A DNA stretch of 64,000 nt from Luteibacter sp. UNC138MFCol5.1 (GCF_900110505.1 NZ_FODZ01000001.1:921227-985226), one strand, 5' to 3'. Shown: positions 24,714-34,324, numbered from the stretch's first letter. Numbers and translations: made by a program. Notes: generated by a model from the letters alone, not told the origin.

Positions 24714-27056
24714 ATGCGCGCTCCCGGGTTCCGCTCGCGGCTTGCCCTGTTCTTCGTCGCCTCGCTGGTCCTCGTCCAGGGGCTGACCGCGCTTCTGACG
24801 TACGGCATCGCCCATCGCCAGCTCGTGGCGGAAGGTGGCCGGCAGCTCAGCGTCAACGCGGGCGCTTTCGTGGCGCAGATGAACGATCTCTCCGTTCGGG
24901 TCGCGAACGGCGTGCAGATCCTCTCGCTCGATTACGGGCTTCGTTCCGCGATCGGCGCGCGCGACAAGGAGACGGTGCTCTCGGTGCTGCGCAACCACGG
25001 CCGCCGCGTCGGTGCCGCGCGCATGCAGCTGCTCGGCCTCGACGGACGCGTGCAGGCCGACACACTGGCGCCGGCCAGCGACGGCGAACCGTTCGCGTTC
25101 CCGGACCTGCTCGCCAGCGCCTACGACAGGCGCAGCGCGGCCGTGATCGTGTCAGAAGGCAAGGCGTACTGGCTGGTCGTCGTGCCGATCTACGCGCCAC
25201 AGCCCGTCGGGCTCGTCGTCGCGAGCATTCCGGTGGACGACGCGCTGCTCGCGCACATGCAGGAACTCTCCGCGCTGCCGCGCGACGTGGAACTGGCGAC
25301 GCCCGTCGGCGAAGGGCGCTACGCGGTGATCGCGCGGGGCAGCCATGATTCCGGACTGACCGAGAGCCTCTCCGCGCGAGGCGAGCCATTGCCGTCGACA
25401 CCGACGCTCGCCGCCATCGGCGGTCGCGAGTACCTCGTGCTCGCCCAGCTGCTGCGCCAGCCGAAGGGCGGCGGCGCGGTCTACGCCGTGCTCGGCTATT
25501 CGCTCGACGACGCGTTGCGTCCTTACCTTCCCGTCTGGAATGCCTGGCTGGCCGTGCTGCTGGTCGGACTCGCCGGCGGCTTCCTCGTCGCGTGGCTCGT
25601 GGCGCGCGGTGTCGCGCGTCCCGTCGAAGCGCTGGCCGGATCGGCGCGACGCATCGCGGCGGGCGATTACGACGACGTGCCCGACGTGCGCCGTGGCGAC
25701 GAGGTGGGCGACCTGGCCATCGCGTTCCACACGATGACCGACGCGATCCGCGAGCGCGAGCGGCGCATCCTCCACCAGGCGTCGCACGACGGCGTGACGG
25801 GCCTGCCGAACCGGGCGGCCGCCGAGTCGGCCGTCGACGACGATCTGGCCACGACGCCCGGCATGCAGGGCGCCCTGCTGATCGTGGGCGTCAATCGGCT
25901 TCCGGAGATCGTGAAGACGGTCGGCCACGCGCTGGCCGATCGCCTGATGCGCGAAGCCGCGGTGCGTCTCGGACAGGTCGCCGGCACGCACTTCGTGGCT
26001 CGCGCGACGGACACGCAGTTCGCCGTCTGGCTGCGGGACACCGGCAGGATGGAGGCCATCGACACCGCGTTCCGGATCATGGACGCGTTGGGCCTCCCGT
26101 ACCTGGAAGCCGACATCCGCATGGACCTGGGGCCCGCCGTGGGCATCGCGCTGACGCCGGGACATGGCGAGCGCGCCGCGATCCTGCTCAGGCGCGCGGA
26201 GGTCGCCGAGTTCGCGGCGGTGGGATCGACGCGCGGCGTCGACGTCTACGATCCCGAAGCCGATCCGCACCGGCCGGAACGTCTCTCGCTGATGGGCGAG
26301 CTGCGCGCGGCGATCGAGGCCGACGCGCTGGAGCTCTGGTACCAGCCGAAACGTCGCATGGCCGACGGCGTCATCGACAGCGCCGAAGCGCTCGTGCGCT
26401 GGCATCGTCCGGGCCGGGGCGCCGTATCGCCCGAGCTCTTCGTCGCCGTCGCGGAAGAAACCGGCACCATCGGCCGGCTCACGCGCTGGGTGCTGGCGCG
26501 CGCGATCCGGGAGATGACGGCCCTGGCGGCGGCGGGTATCGACGTCACCGTCGCCGTGAACCTTTCCGCCCGTGACGTCGGCGACCCCGAACTCGCCGGC
26601 CGGGTGGAAGCCTTGCTTCGCGCCAACGGCCTGCCTGCGCAGGCGCTTAGCCTCGAGGTGACCGAGAGCGCGGTGATTCACGAACCCGCCGCGGCGCTTC
26701 AGGTCCTCGGCCAGCTGGCCGATATGGGCATCGACGTCGCCATCGACGACTTCGGCAGCGGCCAGGCGTCGTTCGCCTACCTCCGCCGCCTCCCCGTCAC
26801 CGAGCTGAAGATCGACCGGATGTTCGTGCAGCACCTCGCCACCGATGAAACCGACCGCGTCATCGTCCAGTCGCTGGTCGAGCTGGGCCACCGTCTCGGC
26901 TACCGCGTGACGGCCGAGGGCGTGGAGGACGAAGGCAGCCTGGCGTTCCTCGCCGAAGTCGGTTGCGATCACGCGCAGGGTTACCTCGTCGGCCGGCCGA
27001 TGCCGTTCGCGGACTTCGTGGCGCGATGCATGGCACCGGCCAGCGGCGACTCGTGA
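24714..27056 (+). CDS. membrane EAL phosphodiesterase with degenerate GGDEF
   Basis: 780-residue inner-membrane signalling protein. It has a membrane span near residues 12-32, a periplasmic sensor of about 245 residues, a second span near 278-300 (LAVLLVGLAGGFLVAWLVA), a HAMP linker, a GGDEF-type domain (about 355-520) and an EAL domain (about 530-770). The GGDEF motif is replaced by TDTQF (residues 432-436), so cyclase activity is unlikely. The EAL domain keeps Glu558 (AEALVRW), NLSARD, LEVTESA, IDDFGSG, LKIDRMF and AEGVEDE, and is probably an active c-di-GMP phosphodiesterase. It lies between the cupredoxin-like gene and the outer-membrane gene, whose ATG overlaps its stop (TGATG); the sensor may read an envelope signal linked to them. 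Confidence 0.9.
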   Translation: MRAPGFRSRLALFFVASLVLVQGLTALLTYGIAHRQLVAEGGRQLSVNAGAFVAQMNDLSVRVANGVQILSLDYGLRSAIGARDKETVLSVLRNHGRRVGAARMQLLGLDGRVQADTLAPASDGEPFAFPDLLASAYDRRSAAVIVSEGKAYWLVVVPIYAPQPVGLVVASIPVDDALLAHMQELSALPRDVELATPVGEGRYAVIARGSHDSGLTESLSARGEPLPSTPTLAAIGGREYLVLAQLLRQPKGGGAVYAVLGYSLDDALRPYLPVWNAWLAVLLVGLAGGFLVAWLVARGVARPVEALAGSARRIAAGDYDDVPDVRRGDEVGDLAIAFHTMTDAIRERERRILHQASHDGVTGLPNRAAAESAVDDDLATTPGMQGALLIVGVNRLPEIVKTVGHALADRLMREAAVRLGQVAGTHFVARATDTQFAVWLRDTGRMEAIDTAFRIMDALGLPYLEADIRMDLGPAVGIALTPGHGERAAILLRRAEVAEFAAVGSTRGVDVYDPEADPHRPERLSLMGELRAAIEADALELWYQPKRRMADGVIDSAEALVRWHRPGRGAVSPELFVAVAEETGTIGRLTRWVLARAIREMTALAAAGIDVTVAVNLSARDVGDPELAGRVEALLRANGLPAQALSLEVTESAVIHEPAAALQVLGQLADMGIDVAIDDFGSGQASFAYLRRLPVTELKIDRMFVQHLATDETDRVIVQSLVELGHRLGYRVTAEGVEDEGSLAFLAEVGCDHAQGYLVGRPMPFADFVARCMAPASGDS

Positions 27057-28231
27057 TGCGCCGTCACTTCGCATTCGTCCTTCTGGGGGCGTGCGCGTCC
27101 GTCGCCTCCGCGCGGGACGTGAAACTGCACGCCTTCGCCGATGCGAGGCTCGTCGATGCGCCGTCACCGACATCGTTCATCGACGGCGGTAGCGGCCACA
27201 CGCGTTACGGCGACGGCGAGCGCGGTGTCCGCTTCGGCGCGGCGGGTGTCGTCGTCACGGCGCAGCTGACACCGGCCCTGTTCGCGCTGGTCGACGTGCA
27301 GGCGCAGCGCACCGACCGCACCGATCTGCAGGTTCCCGAGGCGTTCCTGCGTTACCGGCCGGTGTCGACGAGCGCGTGGCGCGGCTCCATGAAGGCGGGA
27401 CTCTACTTCCTGCCGATATCGCTGGAAAACGATGGTATCGGCTGGACCAGCCCGTGGACGGTCACGCCATCGGCGATCAACAGCTGGGTAGGCGAGGAGA
27501 TCCGCGGCTTCGGCGCGGAGGCGCGCGAGGAGTGGCGCGGCGTCGCCGGCACGTTCACGGCGGGGGGCGGGTTGTTCCGCCACAACGACGTGGCCGGGAA
27601 CATCCTCGCGCTGCGTGGATGGTCGCTCAGCGACGTGACCTACGGGCTGGGCGGCCGGCTGCGCGAACCCGCCGAGGCCGGCGAGCGCGAGGTCTACGAT
27701 CCCTTCCACGCGATAGGCGGCCGTACCGGCTGGTACGCCGATGCGGCGTGGAAGGCGCCGGCGGGGTGGGAGCTGCGCCTCCTGCGTTACGACAACCGCG
27801 CGGATCCCTCGGCCTACAGGCTCTACGCCGGCGGCGAGAAGCTGTTCGCCTGGCGAACGCGTTTCTGGTCGGCGGGCGCGGTGTGGACACGCGGCCCGGT
27901 CACCCTCATCGCGCAGGCGATGGACGGCGATACGGACGTGCGGCCCGACGGCGTGAGCTACCGGACGCCGTTCCGTTCGGCCTTCCTGCTGGCCGGCTGG
28001 AACCGTGGCGCCTGGCGGCCGGCGCTCCGTGTCGAGCGTTTCGGCACCGACAACCCTCGCGAGCGCGGCCACGCCGTCACCGCCGCGCTCAACTGGCGAC
28101 CGCGCGACTGGCTGCGCCTGACGGCGGAATGGCTGCACGTGCACGTCGATCGCGACGCGTCCGCCGTGATCGGCGATCCGTCGCGACAGGGCGGCGAGCA
28201 GTGGCAGCTGATGGCGCGCGTCTACTACTGA
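27056..28231 (+). CDS. outer-membrane beta-barrel protein
   Basis: 391-residue exported protein. A signal peptide ends ASVASA, and the mature chain is rich in alternating aromatic/polar strands (for example AEWLHVHVD, WQLMARVYY) and ends in Tyr-Tyr, as expected for an outer-membrane barrel. No family name is certain; it resembles porin-like proteins often annotated as hypothetical beside the same cupredoxin and GGDEF/EAL genes. Translation is coupled: its ATG shares a base with the upstream TGA. A palindromic repeat follows at 28246. Confidence 0.75.
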   Translation: MRRHFAFVLLGACASVASARDVKLHAFADARLVDAPSPTSFIDGGSGHTRYGDGERGVRFGAAGVVVTAQLTPALFALVDVQAQRTDRTDLQVPEAFLRYRPVSTSAWRGSMKAGLYFLPISLENDGIGWTSPWTVTPSAINSWVGEEIRGFGAEAREEWRGVAGTFTAGGGLFRHNDVAGNILALRGWSLSDVTYGLGGRLREPAEAGEREVYDPFHAIGGRTGWYADAAWKAPAGWELRLLRYDNRADPSAYRLYAGGEKLFAWRTRFWSAGAVWTRGPVTLIAQAMDGDTDVRPDGVSYRTPFRSAFLLAGWNRGAWRPALRVERFGTDNPRERGHAVTAALNWRPRDWLRLTAEWLHVHVDRDASAVIGDPSRQGGEQWQLMARVYY

Positions 28232-28245
28232 CGCCTCGGAACCAT

Positions 28246-28340
28246 GTGGGAGCGGACCTGGCCGCGACGGCTCTTCGCGAAGAGTCGCAGGGCCTGTGGC
28301 GAACGGCCCCGGAACATGTCGCCGTCAGGTCCGCTCCCAC
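28246..28340. repeat. interspersed palindromic element, family B
   Basis: Outer arms GTGGGAGCGGACCTGGCCGC at 28246 and, inverted, ending AGGTCCGCTCCCAC at 28340 pair over 23 bp with two mismatches. It separates the outer-membrane protein gene from the diguanylate cyclase gene. Confidence 0.85.
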
Positions 28341-28395
28341 GGCGCGCCCGCACGGCGTACGATCCGCCCAGGGCAACGAGCGACGGCGGGACGAC

Positions 28396-29574
28396 TTGGA
28401 CGAGGGGATCTGGGAGCGCAAGTACCATCTTGCGCTGGAGCGGATGGAGCGCGACGAAGAGGCGTCGCGAGCCGTCGGCGACGTGCTGCGCCGGCTTTCG
28501 CTGCGGCTGGCCGTGCTGGTCCGGGGCGATGGCGGCGAACTCGACGAACTGCTCGACCGGTTGACGACGGAACTGCGCGGTTCGCCGTCGCCGGCGACCG
28601 TCGAGCCGCTCCTGGAAAGACTCGCCGAGGCCGTGACCCGCCTGGACGCCGCGCCGCCGGGTGCCGCCCGTGCATCCGACACCACGGAGGATGCGGTCGT
28701 CGACGCCTTGCGCGCCGACGTGGCGCGTTTGCAGGAACTGCTCGGAACGGTCAGCGCGCGGCTGGGCGACATGACCCGTTACCTCGCCGGCGAGCGTGAC
28801 GAAGCGGACGCCGGCGCGACGGAAGGCCACCGGCTCGACGCCCAGGTGCGCGAGGAAATGCGCCTGCTCGGCGAGAAAACGCAGGCGGCCACGGATCTGG
28901 CGAGCCTACAGGCCGAGGTCGACGAGCGGCTTTCGGTCATCGACCGCCACTTCCGCGACTTTCGCGAGCGTGAAGACGCGAGGCTTTCGGCGTACCGCGA
29001 ACGCGCCGAGCGCATGCACGATCGTGTCGAGCAGCTCGAGTCGCAGGCATCCAGCCTGCAGGATTCGCTTCGCCGGGAGCACGAGCTCGCGCTGACCGAT
29101 GGCCTCACCGGACTGCCGAACCGCCTCGCTTACGATCGCCGCGTCGCCGACGTCGAGCGACAGGTGCGCGAGGAGGGCGGCGTGGCCTGCGTCGGCGCCT
29201 TCGACATCGATCATTTCAAGGCGATCAACGACACGTACGGCCACGCGGCGGGCGACGCCGTGCTGCGCATCGTGGGTCAGACGCTCGCGCGTGAACTCGA
29301 CGGCCGCGCCTTCGTCGCACGCTACGGTGGCGAGGAATTCGTGGTCCTCTTCTCCGACATGGGGCCCGACGACGCCGAGGAACTGGCGCGACGCCTCTGC
29401 GCCACGGTGGAGAAGCTCGCGTTCCACGCGAGCTCGAAACCCGTCACCGTGACCATGTCGGGTGGGCTGACGCGCTTCACCGCGGCGGAGCGTGCCGCGG
29501 CCGTCTTTGACCGCGCCGATCGCGCGCTCTACGCCGCGAAACGCGCCGGACGCAATTGCTGCGTGGTGCTCTGA
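28396..29574 (+). CDS. diguanylate cyclase with N-terminal coiled-coil
   Basis: Predicted cytoplasmic c-di-GMP synthase of 392 residues. The first 230 residues are helical and heptad-rich (for example AERMHDRVEQLESQASSLQD), with no membrane span or known sensor fold. The GGDEF domain starts at LTDGLTGLPNRLAYDRR and has DIDHFKAINDTYGHAAGD and an intact RYGGEEF (residues 311-315). The RELD before it is eight residues from GG, not the usual five, so a canonical inhibitory I-site is doubtful. The start is uncertain: TTG 28396 follows GGCGGGA and gives the start DEGIWERKYHLALERME seen in related Xanthomonadales cyclases; ATG 28444 would remove 16 residues. Confidence 0.86.
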   Translation: MDEGIWERKYHLALERMERDEEASRAVGDVLRRLSLRLAVLVRGDGGELDELLDRLTTELRGSPSPATVEPLLERLAEAVTRLDAAPPGAARASDTTEDAVVDALRADVARLQELLGTVSARLGDMTRYLAGERDEADAGATEGHRLDAQVREEMRLLGEKTQAATDLASLQAEVDERLSVIDRHFRDFREREDARLSAYRERAERMHDRVEQLESQASSLQDSLRREHELALTDGLTGLPNRLAYDRRVADVERQVREEGGVACVGAFDIDHFKAINDTYGHAAGDAVLRIVGQTLARELDGRAFVARYGGEEFVVLFSDMGPDDAEELARRLCATVEKLAFHASSKPVTVTMSGGLTRFTAAERAAAVFDRADRALYAAKRAGRNCCVVL

Positions 29575-29696
29575 GGCACCGATCGTAGAAACGCTCCACC
29601 ATCGATTCCTTCAAGAATGCGAGCCCGTTCACCGGTTCGATGCGGCAACGCGTCATAATGGTCCGCCTCCGGTCCGACAAGGGGTGACGCAAGCCC

Positions 29697-32297
29697 ATGG
29701 AAGCCACGACTCAGAGCCGTCCCGTCACGGGAGCGGCAGCCCGGCCCGAGGCCATCGTCGAGCGCGGCGAGGTCCGGTTCACCGTCCTCACGCCGCGCCT
29801 CATCCGCCTGGAATGGAGTGCCGCCCGTGTCTTCCGTGACGACCGGACGCAGGTCGTCGTCCATCGCGCGGTGGACGTACCGCCGTTCACGCTCACCGAA
29901 GACGCCGACGGGCTCGCCATCGACACGGGCCGGCTCCGGCTCCGCTGGACGAAAGGCGGCGGCCGCTTCGACGCCGCGAACCTGTCGATCGTCGTGCGCA
30001 CCGCCGACGGCGAGATCACCTGGCACCCCGGCGATGCGCAGCAGGCCAACCTCGGCGGCACCTATCGCACGCTCGATCGCTACGACGGCGACACGTGGCA
30101 GGACGGCAGCAAACTCCCCCTGGAGGAAGGCCTCATCGCGCGCGATGGCTGGCACGTCGTCGACGACACGCACGCCTTCGGTTTGGACGACGACGGTTGG
30201 GTGCTGGAGCGGCCGCGGGGCGAGCGGCAGGATCTGTATTTCTTCGGATACGGCCGCGACTTCATGGCGGCGCTCTCGGACTTCGCGTCGATCGCGGGGC
30301 CGCAGCCGATTCCGCCACGCTTCGTCTTCGGCTACTGGTGGTCGCGTTACTGGAACTACTCCGACGCGGAGCTACGCACGCTCGGCGCGCGTTTCGAGAA
30401 GGAGCGCATTCCGCTGGACGTGCTCGTGCTCGACATGGACTGGCATACCACGCCGGGTCTTTCGTTGCGCCCCGGCCACGAGCACAAGGACGTTTTCGGC
30501 GAAGCATCGGGCTGGACGGGTTACACGTTCAATCGCAGCCTGTTTCCGCATCCGAAGGCCTTCATGCGCTGGGCGCGCGGCCAGAACCTGCGCATCACGC
30601 TCAACCTTCATCCCGCCTCGGGCGTCATGCCGCACGAGGAACGTTACGAAGCGATGGCCGCGGCGCTGTCGTGGGACACGAGCACGCAGGCGCCGATCCC
30701 GTTCGAAGGCACCTCGCCCGCGTACATGCGCGCGCTGTTCGACACCATCCTGCACCCGCTGGAAGAGGATGGCGTCGACTTCTGGTGGCTCGACTGGCAG
30801 CAATGGCCGGAATCGAAGGCGCATCCCGGCCTCTCGAACACGTGGTGGCTCAACCATGCGTTCTTCACCGAGATGCAGCGCGATGGCGAGAAACGCGGCC
30901 TGATCTATCACCGCTGGGGCGGCCTCGGTAACCATCGCTATCCGATCGGTTTCTCCGGCGACAGCGTGATCTCGTGGACGTCGCTCGCGTACCAGCCGCA
31001 CTTCACGGCGATGGCCTCCAACGTGCTGTACGGCTACTGGAGCCACGACATCGGCGGCCATACGTTCCACAAGCACATCCCGCGTCCCGAGCGCCATCTC
31101 GAGCCCGAGCTCTACGCGCGCTGGATGCAGCTGGGCGTGTTCAGTCCGGTGCTGCGCACGCACTCCGCGAAGGAAGCGAGCCTGCACAAGGAACCATGGC
31201 ACTTCGGGCCGCCCTGCGGCGATGCGATCTTCGCCGCGATCCGTCTTCGCTATCAGCTGGCCCCGTACATCTACGCGGCGGCACGCCATGCGTACGACAC
31301 CGGCGTGTCGCTCGTGCGTCCCATGTACTACCACTGGCCGGAGCACGAGGAAGCGTACGCGCACCCCGCGCAATACATGTTCGGCAACGACATCCTGGTC
31401 GCGCCGGTCACCACGCCGGTCGGTGCCGACGGCACAGCGCCGTTCCCCGTCTGGCTGCCGCCGGGCCTGTGGTACACCCGCGACGGCGCGGAATCGTTCG
31501 AAGGGGGTGCGATCCTCGAGCGTTCCTACACGCTGGAGGAGATTCCGATCTTCGTCCGCCCGGGCAGTGTCGTCCCGCTCTACCCCGAAGGCATGCGTGA
31601 CCTCGCGACCGTGCCGGACTCGATCATCCTGCAGGTCTTCCCCGGCGACGAGGGCAGCACCGTGCTCTACGACGACGACGGAACGACCCAGGGCTACCAG
31701 CGCGGCGAGTTCGCGCGCACGCCGGTGCGCAGCCGCCGCGGCGATCGCGCGCATCGCGTGCACATCGACGGCATGGAAGGGCGGTATCGCGGGCGGCCGG
31801 AAACACGCGCCTATGTCGTGCAGTTCCTGGACGCGGGCATCCCCGAGACCGTCGAGGTCAACGGCGAAGCGCTGCCGTACAGCCCGACGCCGAAGCCGGG
31901 AACCTGGTTGTTCGACGCCGCGTGGCTATGCATCCGCGTCGACCTCGGCCATGTGCCGGTCTGCGAGGCGCAGGACGTCGTCGCCCGCTTCGCCCCCGAG
32001 CACGCGCCGCCCAAGGCGTTGCTGCACCGCATGCGGCGCGCCGCCGACGCGGTGAAGTACCTCAAGCAGGTCTGGGGCGACATCTCGGCGCTGCCGGACG
32101 ACGTCGACCTCGCCGGGCAGGCGGCGCGCGTGATCGAGTACGCGGTGGAGGAGGGCGACGACGAGGGCCGCGCGGAGCGTTTCACCCAGGCGGTGCAGGC
32201 ATTCGAGGCACGTTTCGCGGCCCTGCCCGACAGCGTCTCGGCGACGCCGATCGACGACGCGTTCAAGCGCGGGTTCATCGACCTGCTGGGGCGCTGA
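29697..32297 (+). CDS. glycoside hydrolase family 31 (alpha-glucosidase-like)
   Basis: Large 866-residue enzyme, probably an alpha-glucosidase or alpha-xylosidase. GH31 features: N-terminal beta domain, ending in FFGYGRDFMAALSDFASIAG and PRFVFGYWWSRYW, the nucleophile Asp366 in DFWWLDWQQW, acid/base Asp422 in GFSGDSVISW, and YWSHDIGGH. A proximal and distal beta domain follow (FPVWLPPGLWYT, RSYTLEEIPIFVRPGSVVPLY). The last 110 residues are a helical tail (about 755-866) not typical of the family. There is no signal peptide, so it acts in the cytoplasm. ATG 29697 has AAGGGG some 12 bases upstream. The osmoprotectant transporter starts three bases after its stop, so all five genes may be one transcript. 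Confidence 0.9.
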   Translation: MEATTQSRPVTGAAARPEAIVERGEVRFTVLTPRLIRLEWSAARVFRDDRTQVVVHRAVDVPPFTLTEDADGLAIDTGRLRLRWTKGGGRFDAANLSIVVRTADGEITWHPGDAQQANLGGTYRTLDRYDGDTWQDGSKLPLEEGLIARDGWHVVDDTHAFGLDDDGWVLERPRGERQDLYFFGYGRDFMAALSDFASIAGPQPIPPRFVFGYWWSRYWNYSDAELRTLGARFEKERIPLDVLVLDMDWHTTPGLSLRPGHEHKDVFGEASGWTGYTFNRSLFPHPKAFMRWARGQNLRITLNLHPASGVMPHEERYEAMAAALSWDTSTQAPIPFEGTSPAYMRALFDTILHPLEEDGVDFWWLDWQQWPESKAHPGLSNTWWLNHAFFTEMQRDGEKRGLIYHRWGGLGNHRYPIGFSGDSVISWTSLAYQPHFTAMASNVLYGYWSHDIGGHTFHKHIPRPERHLEPELYARWMQLGVFSPVLRTHSAKEASLHKEPWHFGPPCGDAIFAAIRLRYQLAPYIYAAARHAYDTGVSLVRPMYYHWPEHEEAYAHPAQYMFGNDILVAPVTTPVGADGTAPFPVWLPPGLWYTRDGAESFEGGAILERSYTLEEIPIFVRPGSVVPLYPEGMRDLATVPDSIILQVFPGDEGSTVLYDDDGTTQGYQRGEFARTPVRSRRGDRAHRVHIDGMEGRYRGRPETRAYVVQFLDAGIPETVEVNGEALPYSPTPKPGTWLFDAAWLCIRVDLGHVPVCEAQDVVARFAPEHAPPKALLHRMRRAADAVKYLKQVWGDISALPDDVDLAGQAARVIEYAVEEGDDEGRAERFTQAVQAFEARFAALPDSVSATPIDDAFKRGFIDLLGR

Positions 32298-32300
32298 CCG

Positions 32301-33203
32301 TTGCGTCGCCTGCTGGGCTTCGCGCTCGCCCTGGCCGCCCTGGCCGCGCAGGCGCAGGGTGCCGTGCGGGTCGGCTCCAAGGCGGACAACGAGGGCGCGC
32401 TCCTCGGCCAGATCGTGCTGCAGGTGCTGGAACACGAAGGCATTCCGGTGGTGGACCGGACGCAGCTCGGCCCGACGTCGATCGTGCGCCGCGCGCTGCT
32501 CAACGGCGATCTCGACGTGTATCCCGATTACACCGGCAACGCGGCGTACTTCTTCCATCGCGAAACCGATCCGGCGTTCCGCGACGCCGCGAAAGCCCAT
32601 GCGCTCGCGTCGTCGCTCGATCTCGCCGCCAACCGCCTCGTGTGGCTCGCGCCGGCGCCGGCCGACAACCACTGGGCGATCGGCGTCCGCGGCGACGTCG
32701 CGAAACGTCGCGGTCTGCGCAGCCTCGTGGACTTCGCGCGCTGGGTGACGGGCGGGGGCGACGTCCTCCTCGCCGGTTCCGCCGAGTTCGTGGAGAGCGA
32801 CGCGGCGCTGCCCGCGTTCCAGTCCGCCTACGGATTCGCGCTGCGCGGCGACCAGCTGCTCGTGCTGGCGGGCGGGGATACCTCCGCGACCATCAAGGCG
32901 GCCGCCGAGGGTACGTCGGGTGTGAACGCGAGCATGGTCTATTCGACGGACGGCGCGATCGCGGTCACCGGACTGGTCGTGCTCGACGATCCGAAACACG
33001 TGGAGATGGTGTACCAGCCCGCGCCGGTCGTTCGCGAGGCGGTGTTGCAGGCCCACCCGGCGATGCGCGCGGCGCTGGAGGCGGCGTTCCGTCCGCTGAC
33101 GGTGGACGTGCTTCGGCGGCTGAACGCGCGGACGCAGATCGGTGGCGAGGACGCGGGAGCGGTCGCGGCGGATTACCTGCGGTCGGAGGGGCTGTTGAAA
33201 TGA
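32301..33203 (+). CDS. osmoprotectant ABC transporter substrate-binding protein (OsmF/YehZ type)
   Basis: Periplasmic component of a glycine-betaine/choline-type importer. The 300-residue product begins at TTG 32301, three bases after the GH31 stop, with a signal peptide (LLGFALALAALAAQAQG). The mature part has VRVGSKADNEGALLGQIVLQVLE, PTSIVRRALLNGDLDVYPDYTGNAAYFF and YQPAPVVRE, all typical of OpuAC/OsmF binding proteins. The specific ligand cannot be read. The next gene starts ATGATG across its stop codon. Confidence 0.88.
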   Translation: MRRLLGFALALAALAAQAQGAVRVGSKADNEGALLGQIVLQVLEHEGIPVVDRTQLGPTSIVRRALLNGDLDVYPDYTGNAAYFFHRETDPAFRDAAKAHALASSLDLAANRLVWLAPAPADNHWAIGVRGDVAKRRGLRSLVDFARWVTGGGDVLLAGSAEFVESDAALPAFQSAYGFALRGDQLLVLAGGDTSATIKAAAEGTSGVNASMVYSTDGAIAVTGLVVLDDPKHVEMVYQPAPVVREAVLQAHPAMRAALEAAFRPLTVDVLRRLNARTQIGGEDAGAVAADYLRSEGLLK

Positions 33204-34324
33204 TGTCGCGGGCGCTGCCGGTATTCGTGCTGTCCGCGATGGCGCTCGTCGCGGCGGCGTGCCTGCCTTTCCTGCACGTCGCCCCGAACCGCCTGCTCTC
33301 GGGTCACGCCGTCAGTCCGCTCGCTTGGCCGCTCGCCGCGGCCTGGCTTGCCGTCATCGCCGTCACCGCGGTCCGCATTCCCATGCAGCGCGTCGTCGTC
33401 ACGGCCACCGCCTGGTTTGGGATCGCGGGGCTGCCGTGGCTCGCCGGCGCGGAAGCCCAGCGCATCCTTTCGGACGCGTCGGCGACGACGCGGGTGCAGC
33501 CCGGTGCGGGGTTCTGGCTGATGTGGCTCGCCGCCGCGCTGCTCCTGCTCGACGGCCTGCGCGGCCGGCGTCCGGCGGTGCAGGTCGCCGCGTGGATCGT
33601 GGCCGGTTTCACCATCGTCGTTCTCGCGGCGGCCGGCGCGTTCGACGGACTCTCGCTCGTCCGCGAATGGCGGGCGCAGCGCGCACCGTTCGCGGCCGCC
33701 GTCGCGGAACATCTGCGACTGGCAGGGACCACGCTCGTGCTGGCGTTGCTGACGGGGGCGCCGCTGGGCTGGTGGGTCTGGCGGAGGCGACGCGCCGATG
33801 GCGTCGTCGTCGGCATTCTCGCCTTCCTGCAGACCGTTCCGTCGCTCGCCCTGTTCGCGTTGCTGATCGGACCCTTCGCGTGGCTCGCGCGCGCGTGGCC
33901 GGCGCTCGGCACCCTGGGTTTCGGCGGCACCGGCGCCGCGCCCGCGGTCTTCGCGCTGTGGCTCTACGCCCTGCTTCCCGTCGTGCGCTACACCGCCGCC
34001 GGCCTCGATGCCGTGCCGGCCGATACACGCGACGCCGCGCGCGGCCTCGGCATGAGTCGCACGCAGCTGCTCATGCGCGTGCAGCTTCCGCTGGGATGGC
34101 CGGTGCTGCTGGCCGGCCTGCGCATCGTCGCGGTGCAGACGATCGGTCTCGCCGCCGTCGCCGCGCTGATCGGCGCGGGCGGGCTCGGGCGTTTCGTCTT
34201 CCTCGGGATCGGACAGGGAGCCACCGACATGGTGCTGCTGGGCACGCTCGCCATCATCGTGCTGGCGCTGCTGGTGGATTTCGTCTTTCAGGCTGTCCTC
34301 GCATGGACGGAGCGTCGCGCATGA
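33200..34324 (+). CDS. osmoprotectant ABC transporter permease (YehY type)
   Basis: Inner-membrane permease of 374 residues. The first 170 residues hold about four extra spans, as in YehY, followed by the conserved permease core with HLRLAGTTLVLALLTGAPLGWW, LQTVPSLALFALLIG and the coupling loop ARGLGMSRTQLLMRVQLPLGWPVLLAGLRI. It overlaps the binding-protein gene by four bases (two possible ATG codons at 33200 and 33203) and the ATPase gene by ATGA. Confidence 0.9.
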   Translation: MMSRALPVFVLSAMALVAAACLPFLHVAPNRLLSGHAVSPLAWPLAAAWLAVIAVTAVRIPMQRVVVTATAWFGIAGLPWLAGAEAQRILSDASATTRVQPGAGFWLMWLAAALLLLDGLRGRRPAVQVAAWIVAGFTIVVLAAAGAFDGLSLVREWRAQRAPFAAAVAEHLRLAGTTLVLALLTGAPLGWWVWRRRRADGVVVGILAFLQTVPSLALFALLIGPFAWLARAWPALGTLGFGGTGAAPAVFALWLYALLPVVRYTAAGLDAVPADTRDAARGLGMSRTQLLMRVQLPLGWPVLLAGLRIVAVQTIGLAAVAALIGAGGLGRFVFLGIGQGATDMVLLGTLAIIVLALLVDFVFQAVLAWTERRA

